Below, in pieces: positions 58,488 through 64,000 of a DNA stretch of 64,000 nt. Every line of letters begins with the position of its first letter. Position 1 is the first letter of the stretch. The notes below the pieces were generated by a model. That model had not been told where the DNA came from. It saw only the letters and a list, made by a program, of their open reading frames with translations, and searched no databases. The stretch comes from DASPKT01 sp035626475 (GTDB lineage: Bacteria > Pseudomonadota > Alphaproteobacteria > Azospirillales > Azospirillaceae), in contig DASPNP010000038.1 in NCBI GenBank assembly GCA_035626475.1, positions 79,839 through 143,838 on the forward strand, in the 5' to 3' direction. Position numbers and translations under genes: made by a program.

Positions 58488-59120
58488 TTATTTAAGAGCG
58501 TCCATGCTCTCGATGATGTGGGTGACCAGGCCGTAGGACTTGGCCTCCTCCGCGCTCATCCAGTAGTTCCGGTCGGTGTCCTGCTCGACCTTCTCCAGCG
58601 GCTGGCCGGTCTCGCGGGCGATGATCGAGTTCAGACGCTTGCGCATCTTCACGATCTCCTTCGCCTCGATGGCGATGTCGGTGGCCTGGCCTCTGGAGCC
58701 GCCCATGGGCTGGTGGATCAGGAAGCGGGTGTTCGGCAGGCAGTAGCGGTCTTCCCTGGCGGCGCCCAGGAAGATGTGCGCGCCGGCGCTGGCGACCCAG
58801 CCGGTGCCGATGACCTGCACCTTCGGCGTGATGAAGCGGATGGTGTCGTGGATGCTGTCGCCGCTCTCCACATGGCCGCCGGGCGAGCTGATGAACAGCC
58901 TGATCGGCTCGCTGCTCTCGGCGGCGAGGGCCAGCAGCTGGGCGACGGTGTCCTGGGCGACCTTCTGGTTGATCTCGCCGAAGACCAGGACGGTGCGCGC
59001 CTTGAACAGGCTCTGCTGCACGGCCATGAAGGGACCCGGCAGGGTCTTGGCCGGGTCCATCGGCTGGGTCTCCGGCTGATCGTCGTCTTCGTCGTCGAAG
59101 CGGATCGGGTGATCGATCAC
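58488..59120 (-). CDS. clpP: ClpP-like serine protease subunit (paralogue)
   Basis: 210 residues from a GTG with AGGAG upstream. The ClpP triad is present: Ser in GTGWVASAGAHIFLGA, His in FLIHQPMGG and Asp in EQDTDRNYWMSAEEAKSYG. The helical handle is ITPKVQVIGTGWV... and RKRLNSIIARETG. Compared with housekeeping ClpP (GQAASMGAFLLAAG) the Ser region differs, and an acidic N-terminal extension (FDDEDDDQPETQ) is present, so it is a second ClpP rather than the main one. No ATPase partner is adjacent. Confidence 0.92.
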   Translation of the reverse strand: MIDHPIRFDDEDDDQPETQPMDPAKTLPGPFMAVQQSLFKARTVLVFGEINQKVAQDTVAQLLALAAESSEPIRLFISSPGGHVESGDSIHDTIRFITPKVQVIGTGWVASAGAHIFLGAAREDRYCLPNTRFLIHQPMGGSRGQATDIAIEAKEIVKMRKRLNSIIARETGQPLEKVEQDTDRNYWMSAEEAKSYGLVTHIIESMDALK

Positions 59121-59227
59121 GGGGGCTGCTCCTCTGGGTCCGGAAAATGCGTCTGGAACTGACGTAGCGGGAAATCGCCGCTTCTTCAACCCGCCAGCGG
59201 GGGGAGGGAGGGGGGTAATCGGTAAGC

Positions 59228-59274
59228 AAAAGGGCCGCCGCCGGCGGATCAGCCGGAACGGCGGCCCTTCCGGG
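59228..59274 (-). terminator. Terminator after monothiol glutaredoxin gene
   Basis: AAGGGCCGCC and GGCGGCCCTT pair around a GCCGGC...GCCGGA inner stem, 28 bases past the glutaredoxin stop, with TTTTGC on the minus strand. Confidence 0.8.
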
Positions 59275-59301
59275 TCGCTCGATGCGGTGCGCGGCCGCCG
59301 G

Positions 59302-59640
<339 letters not shown>

Positions 59641-59948
59641 AGTTCGTCCTCTATGCCCGGTCCCGGGCGGCAATCGCCGCTCACGCGCGGCGGGTTGAAC
59701 CCCAGGGGCCCGACGATACTGCGGCTCCCGGCGGACTGCACGCCGAAAGAGGGCATGCCGGACCCGCCCGGCCGTCCCCCTCAGATGAGCCTTGCCCGAC
59801 CCCTTGTCCAGGGGCGGCCCGGCCGGCGCCCTATATTCCCGCGATAAGGGACATACCCCAGGATATATGGACCGGTTGGGGATGCGCGCGCATGCTGGAC
59901 GCGGAAATCGCCCGGCCGGTGCGCGGCCGTCCAGTGGGGGAGAAGCAC
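59641..59948. other. Gap between grxD and unknown membrane protein gene
   Basis: A 308-base divergent region. A TATATT at 59832-59837 could be the -10 of the membrane protein gene; no convincing -35 at normal spacing. No repeats or further genes are seen. Confidence 0.5.
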
Positions 59949-61442
59949 ATGCGCAACTACATCTGGCGCGTGGCGGCCGTGGCGCTCGCGCTGGCTTGGC
60001 CGGCCGCCTCGATCGCCCAGACGGCGACGCCGGGAGCGCCGCCGCAGAACGCCGCGCCCGCCGCCCCGCAGGCGCCCGGCGCCACCATCGCCGTGACCCC
60101 CGGCGGGCAGGTCGTGGCGACCGTGCCGCTGCAGCCGCTCACGCCGGTGGCCGTGACGCTGAAGGGGCGAACCCGGACGGGCGAGCTGCTGCCGGTCCCG
60201 CCGTCGGCTGACGGCAAGGACGCGTCGAAGGCCCAGCCGCTGAAGCTCGGCCTCGACGACGAGCTGCTGGTCATGCTGCCGTCGCCGGCGCCGCAGCCCT
60301 GGGCCGCCAGCAACCCGCCGGTCACGCTGATGCTGGACGGCATTCCCATCCCGGACCTGAGGCCGCGCTACGATCCCGCCGCCAACGCCCTGGTGTTCCC
60401 GCTGGAGCGGCGCGAGGCTCCCGAGGCGTCGGACGGCACCGTCAGGGGCAATGCCGGGCAGTGGTCGCGGCTGCTGGGCTCGCCGGGCTTCGATTCCACC
60501 CGGCCCGTCGACGTGACGGTGGTCGGCGGCGGCTTCATCGCCACGGGCACCGCGGACCAGCCGCTCACCTTCCCGCTGCGCCTCTACCGTCCCGTCTACG
60601 CGCTGCTCGGCGGGCTGCTGATCCTGGCGCTGCTGGGGGCGCTGGTCGCCTCGGCGCTGGGCAAGCGCTTCCTGTCGCTGCTGCGCGACCGGGGGCCGGC
60701 CTTCCTCAACCGGACGGAGCGGCCCTACAGCCTGGGGCGCACCCAGCTGGGCTGGTGGCTGCTGATCATCTCCGGCTCCTACCTGATGATCATCCTGGCG
60801 ACCGGCCAGTGGAACGCCATCTCGGCGCAGGCGCTGGTGCTGCTGGGAATCGCCGGCGGCACGACGCTGCTCTCCCAGATCGTCGATTCCACAACGCCGG
60901 CCCAGGACGGCAATGTCGCGGCAGGCCGGGATGTCGCGGCCGCCATTTCCGCCGTGCCGGCCCTGGGTGGCCTGGTCGACACCCAGCGGATGACCCGCGC
61001 CGGGCTGGACCGGCTCGGCGGCGAGGTCACGCGCCTGCTCAACGCCTTTTACACGGCGCGCCGCGACCTGGACGCGCTGCCGCCCGTGCCCGCCGCCCCG
61101 GCGCCCGACCCGCACGCGCAGGAGCGGGCGGCGCTGCAGGCTGGCATCGAGGCCACTACCCCGTCGCTCGCCAACCTGCAACTGATCGACGCCAAGCTGC
61201 CTGAGGTGCGGGGGCTCTTCACCTCGGGCAACATCCTGGCCGACATCCTGAACGACGGCAGCGGCGCGTCGGTGCACCGGCTGCAGCTGGTGGTCTTCAC
61301 CCTGATACTGGGCGCGGTCTATCTGGTGACCAGCCACGCCCAGCTGCGCTCGCCGGAATTCGACGAGCGGCTGCTGACCCTGCTGGGCCTCAGCGGCGGC
61401 GTGTACGTGGCGCTGAAGGGGACGGAGAAGCCGACGGGGTGA
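59949..61442 (+). CDS. Membrane protein of unknown function, two membrane regions
   Basis: 497 residues; GGGGGAGAAG before the ATG. Signal peptide at 1-24 (VALALAWPAASIAQ). Ala/Pro-rich stretch, then a beta-strand-rich periplasmic domain (about 50-205). Membrane segments at about 215-240, 270-288 and 294-313, the middle ones with GRTQLGWWLLIISGSYLMII and LVLLGIAGGTTLLSQIVDS; a cytoplasmic loop of about 140 residues; and two C-terminal segments (VHRLQLVVFTLILGAVYLVT and LLTLLGLSGGVYVALKGTEK). The R-x-Q-x-x-x-W/V...LLG-I-x-G-T pattern occurs in both membrane regions, as an internal echo. No function known. Inserted between grxD and the RES-Xre pair. Confidence 0.72.
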   Translation: MRNYIWRVAAVALALAWPAASIAQTATPGAPPQNAAPAAPQAPGATIAVTPGGQVVATVPLQPLTPVAVTLKGRTRTGELLPVPPSADGKDASKAQPLKLGLDDELLVMLPSPAPQPWAASNPPVTLMLDGIPIPDLRPRYDPAANALVFPLERREAPEASDGTVRGNAGQWSRLLGSPGFDSTRPVDVTVVGGGFIATGTADQPLTFPLRLYRPVYALLGGLLILALLGALVASALGKRFLSLLRDRGPAFLNRTERPYSLGRTQLGWWLLIISGSYLMIILATGQWNAISAQALVLLGIAGGTTLLSQIVDSTTPAQDGNVAAGRDVAAAISAVPALGGLVDTQRMTRAGLDRLGGEVTRLLNAFYTARRDLDALPPVPAAPAPDPHAQERAALQAGIEATTPSLANLQLIDAKLPEVRGLFTSGNILADILNDGSGASVHRLQLVVFTLILGAVYLVTSHAQLRSPEFDERLLTLLGLSGGVYVALKGTEKPTG

Positions 61443-61453
61443 GGGGGCGCGCG

Positions 61454-61954
61454 TCAGACGGGCGGATGCAGCCGTGGGTCGAGGGCGAGCCGCTCCTGAG
61501 CCAGCATCTTGTAGGCTCCCGCCGTCCCGGCGAGGAACAGCAGGTTCCAGCTGTGGCTGGACACGGCGCTGGGGATCAGCACGACGGGGTGCCGCTTCAG
61601 CAAGTTGTCGCCGAACGCCATCTGGCCGGCGCTGGGCGTGCCCGGGCGCAGCCAGTTGGGGTTCGGCACATCCTCCGGCCTGACGATGTGGATGCGGTCG
61701 GGGGCGTCGATCCGGAAGGAGGTGAGGGTGTGCGGCACCGTGTCCAGCACCCGGAAGCCTTTATGGACCGCGACCTCCAGGATCGCCGTGGCGGGATCGG
61801 CGGAGCAATAGACCGTCCGCACCCCAGGGCTGTTCCACCGACCGCCGACGCGGAAGGCGCCCTCGCCGCTGTCCCAGGTCGCGGCATGGCGCGAATCGTC
61901 GATCCGCCAGCCGACAATTGAGCCGTCGCCCAGTCGTCCGGGCAGGGGAGTCAC
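61454..61954 (-). CDS. RES-domain toxin
   Basis: 166 residues. The three RES positions are visible: Arg in IVGWRIDDS and GRWNSPG, Glu in ATAILEVAV, Ser in IPSAVSSHSWN. RES toxins degrade or modify NAD+ in the cytoplasm. Its ATG overlaps the stop of the antitoxin by four bases (ATGA), the standard Xre-RES operon layout. Confidence 0.92.
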   Translation of the reverse strand: MTPLPGRLGDGSIVGWRIDDSRHAATWDSGEGAFRVGGRWNSPGVRTVYCSADPATAILEVAVHKGFRVLDTVPHTLTSFRIDAPDRIHIVRPEDVPNPNWLRPGTPSAGQMAFGDNLLKRHPVVLIPSAVSSHSWNLLFLAGTAGAYKMLAQERLALDPRLHPPV

Positions 61955-62430
61955 GTATAGACCCCATATTCCAGCCGGGTCAGCAGCGCCTCAACCAGCC
62001 CGGCTCCCTCATGGGTCGCCAGCAGGTCGAGCGGCTTCCGCTGTTCGAGCGCGATCGCGGGGGTGTCGAGCCAGGTCTCGGCCGCCGCCTGCGATCCCAG
62101 CACCCGGGTGGCGCGGGCCAATATCTTGGCGAACTGCCAGGCCCGGCTGCCCTGGTCGGGGGCGAGCGTGCGCTCCGGCGCGTTCTTCAGGCGCTGGTAG
62201 GTGCGCAGGCTGAGACCGAAGGCCTTCTCCAGCAGAAAGTCAGGATGGTGGGGAACAATCAGAAGCTCCACCAGATGGTTCAGCGCCTGCCCCGGGATGC
62301 CGTCTTGGATCAGGTCATGGACCTCCAGGGCGGAGTGAGGCGTTCGCCGCAGCACCTCGCGCCCCCCCAGCAGGTCGACGACGCTGTCGATCTCATTCGC
62401 TTCGTCCGCTGTTCCGGATTTCTGGTACAT
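61951..62430 (-). CDS. Xre/MbcA/ParS-type antitoxin (DUF2384)
   Basis: 159 residues from MYQKSG with GAGGA upstream. All helical; the C-terminal part (about 75-159) holds LSLRTYQRLKNAPERTLAPDQGSRAWQFAKIL and AETWLDTPAIALEQRKPLDLLATHEGAGLVEALL, which is the MbcA/ParS toxin-binding domain. N-terminal region is probably the Xre-like DNA-binding part. It neutralises the RES toxin and represses the operon. Confidence 0.92.
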   Translation of the reverse strand: MYQKSGTADEANEIDSVVDLLGGREVLRRTPHSALEVHDLIQDGIPGQALNHLVELLIVPHHPDFLLEKAFGLSLRTYQRLKNAPERTLAPDQGSRAWQFAKILARATRVLGSQAAAETWLDTPAIALEQRKPLDLLATHEGAGLVEALLTRLEYGVYT

Positions 62431-62459
62431 GCCGGTCCTCGCCACCTGTCGCCAAAAAG

Positions 62460-62473
62460 ATGACATGTGTCAT
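62460..62473 (-). promoter_or_regulatory. Operator-like palindrome upstream of the RES-Xre operon
   Basis: ATGACA-TG-TGTCAT is a perfect inverted repeat 30 bases before the antitoxin start, the place expected for autorepression by the antitoxin. The neighbourhood (AAAAAGATGACATGTGTCAT) is distinctly AT-rich. Confidence 0.65.
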
Positions 62474-62504
62474 GAACGCTCACAAGACACCTATGGACAA
62501 AAGA

Positions 62505-62535
62505 AAAAGGCCGGAGGCGTCGCCTCCGGCCTTCG
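62505..62535 (-). terminator. Terminator after purL-bolA
   Basis: AAGGCCGGAGGC and GCCTCCGGCCTT form a 12-base stem; read on the minus strand TTTTTCTTTTG follows, so it is a strong intrinsic terminator 23 bases past bolA. It separates bolA from the RES-Xre insert. Confidence 0.92.
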
Positions 62536-62557
62536 TCCTTCCGCGGTACGGGCCGCC

Positions 62558-62794
62558 TCAGTCCTGCGGGACCGAGGTGGTCAGCATCAGGGCGTGCAGC
62601 TGGCCGCCCATCTTCCCCTGCAGCGCCGCGTAGACCATCTGGTGCTGCTGCACCCGGCTCTTGCCCTTGAAGGCGGGGGAAACGACGGTGGCGGCGTAGT
62701 GGTCGCCGTCGCCGCGCATGTCGCTGATCGTCACCTCCGCGCCGGGAATGCCCTCGCGGATCATGCGTTCGATCTCGGCCGCATCCATCGCCAT
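62558..62794 (-). CDS. BolA family protein
   Basis: 78 residues; AAGGAGA before the ATG. Class II KH-like BolA fold: IREGIPGAEVTISDMRGDGDHYAA, then SRVQQHQMVYAALQGKMGGQLHAL with the conserved His residues used in cluster binding. Partners with CGFS glutaredoxins to sense or deliver Fe-S clusters. It starts 12 bases after purL stops, so the two are cotranscribed, as in many alphaproteobacteria. Confidence 0.95.
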   Translation of the reverse strand: MAMDAAEIERMIREGIPGAEVTISDMRGDGDHYAATVVSPAFKGKSRVQQHQMVYAALQGKMGGQLHALMLTTSVPQD

Positions 62795-62806
62795 GGTCAG
62801 GTCTCC

Positions 62807-64000
62807 TTACAGCTCGCCGGCCATGTAGGCGGGCAGCCACGCCTCGTTGACGCGCTTCATCTCGGCCACCGGTATGGGGCCGCCGGCCAGACCCGTCAAG
62901 GCGTCGCCGCCGACGGTGCCGAGGCGCGTCAGGGGCACCCCGGCCGCCTTGGCCCGGCTCTCCACCTCGCCGGCATTGGTCGCCGACGCGGTGACGAGAT
63001 AGCGGGCCTGGTCCTCGCCGAACAGCAGCCCGGCATCGGCCTGCTCCAGCCCGGTGACGGTGACGCCCTTGCCGCCGCGCAGCGCCATCTCCGCCAGCCC
63101 GACGGCGAGGCCGCCGTCCGAGAGGTCGTGGCAGGCGGTGAGCAGCCGGGCCTCGATCAGCCCACGCACCAGGTCGCCGTTGCGGCGCTCGACCTGGAGG
63201 TCGACGATCGGGGGCGCACCCTCCTCGCGGCCCAGGATCTCGCGCAGGTACAGCGACTGGCCGATGGCGCCCTTGGTCTCGCCCAGCAGGAACAGCGCGT
63301 CGCCCTCGGCCTTGAAGCCGCTGCCGATCGCCAGCGTCGAATCCTTCAGCAGGCCGACGCCGCCGATGGCGGGGGTCGGCAGGATGGCCTCGCCGTTGGT
63401 CTCGTTGTAGAGGCTGACATTGCCCGACACGACCGGGAAGTCCAGCACCCGGCAGGCCTCGGCCATGCCCTCGATGCAGCCGGCGAACTGCCCCATGATC
63501 CGGGGCTTCTCCGGATTGCCGAAGTTCATATTGTCGGTGATGGCGAGCGGCAGGGCGCCGACGGCCGTCAGGTTGCGCCAAGCCTCGGCCACCGCCTGGG
63601 CGCCGCCGCGGACCGGGTCGGCCAGGCAGTAGCGCGGCGTGCAGTCGGTGGTCATGGCGAGCGCGCGCCGGTGCCCCTCGATCTTCACGATCGCCGCGTC
63701 GGCCGAGGCCGGACGCTTCACGGTCTGGCCATTCACCAGCCCGTCGTATTGATCAAAAATCCAGCGCCGCGAGCAGAGGTCGAGCGAGCCCACCAGCGTG
63801 ACCAACGCGGCCTCGATGCCGACCGGATCGGGGATCGTCGCCGCCTCCAGCACGGGCTGCTTCGGCGTCTCGGCGGTCGGGCGCCGGTAGAGCGGCGCCT
63901 CGCTCTCCAGCGGCGCCAGAGGGATGTCGGCTTCCACCGCGCCCTTGTGGCGGATCACGATCCGCCCGGTGTCGGTCAGGTGTCCGATCACCGCGAAGTC
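62807..64000 (-). CDS. purL: Phosphoribosylformylglycinamidine synthase subunit PurL, C-terminal part (cut by window edge)
   Basis: The frame is open to the right end; about 397 residues are visible of some 740. Features: GVEAALVTLVGSLDLCSRRWIFDQYD, AVAEAWRNLTAVGALPLAITDNMNFGNPEKPRIMGQF, SGNVSLYNETNGEAILPTPAIGGVGLL and TACHDLSDGGLAVGLAEMAL, all standard in the second half of PurL. It makes FGAM in purine synthesis together with PurS and PurQ. Confidence 0.96.
   Translation of the reverse strand, partial: DFAVIGHLTDTGRIVIRHKGAVEADIPLAPLESEAPLYRRPTAETPKQPVLEAATIPDPVGIEAALVTLVGSLDLCSRRWIFDQYDGLVNGQTVKRPASADAAIVKIEGHRRALAMTTDCTPRYCLADPVRGGAQAVAEAWRNLTAVGALPLAITDNMNFGNPEKPRIMGQFAGCIEGMAEACRVLDFPVVSGNVSLYNETNGEAILPTPAIGGVGLLKDSTLAIGSGFKAEGDALFLLGETKGAIGQSLYLREILGREEGAPPIVDLQVERRNGDLVRGLIEARLLTACHDLSDGGLAVGLAEMALRGGKGVTVTGLEQADAGLLFGEDQARYLVTASATNAGEVESRAKAAGVPLTRLGTVGGDALTGLAGGPIPVAEMKRVNEAWLPAYMAGEL

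Overview
The window is a contiguous piece of a GC-rich (roughly 70 percent) alphaproteobacterial chromosome, most likely a Rhodospirillales/Azospirillaceae-type organism. The sequence evidence is a C4-pathway 5-aminolevulinate synthase with an FNR-type box upstream, a CheY/CheZ-like pair, a purL-bolA / monothiol glutaredoxin neighbourhood, PopA-free c-di-GMP signalling of the GAF-PAS-GGDEF-EAL type, ExoD, and dense short gaps between genes. No rRNA, tRNA, CRISPR array, phage or complete insertion sequence was seen. Both ends cut genes: a CoA-transferase/hydrolase at the left and purL at the right.

Layout. 0-2.1 kb: CoA-transferase end, GntR/UTRA regulator, unknown protein. 2.4-6.2 kb: CheZ-like phosphatase and CheY (minus), then a GAF-PAS-GGDEF-EAL protein. 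6.3-13.7 kb: orphan ParD-like antitoxin, nadE, and a sensory operon made of exoD, a stand-alone receiver, a CbrX-like small membrane protein and a sodium:solute-symporter/histidine-kinase fusion; then an SDR enzyme. 14-19.8 kb: PadR regulator, PRC-barrel secreted protein, hemA, a ParE-type toxin-antitoxin pair, a class III aminotransferase and a PAP2 phosphatase. 20-26.3 kb: YejA-like binding lipoprotein, MocR regulator, periplasmic small protein divergent from an OmpR/EnvZ-type system. 26.6-39.7 kb: AlgI/AlgJ-like polysaccharide O-acetylation pair, M20 amidohydrolase, PrcB-like lipoprotein, GNAT, two dipeptide-type ABC permeases, TPP enzyme, DUF805, GST, nucleotide-sugar epimerase/dehydratase, HWE/HisKA_2 kinase.

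39.8-57.7 kb is a polyamine block: two class III aminotransferases, a gamma-glutamylputrescine-oxidase-like flavoprotein, two divergent glutamine-synthetase-like (PuuA-type) ligases, a complete PotF-G-H-I putrescine ABC importer and an agmatine deiminase. Together they would import putrescine/agmatine, and route it through transamination or gamma-glutamylation into central metabolism. Several very small genes lie among them (a 25-codon leader ORF before one aminotransferase, a six-cysteine secreted peptide, and a short transcript unit before the agmatine deiminase).

57.8-64 kb: MOSC protein, ClpP paralogue, monothiol glutaredoxin, an unknown two-region membrane protein, a RES-Xre toxin-antitoxin module, BolA and the C-terminal half of PurL. 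The membrane protein and the RES-Xre pair sit between bolA and the glutaredoxin gene.

A striking overall trait is the set of intergenic palindromic repeats: at least three families, several nested inside one another as about 200-base composite elements, nearly always between convergent or tail-to-head genes. These are described individually below.
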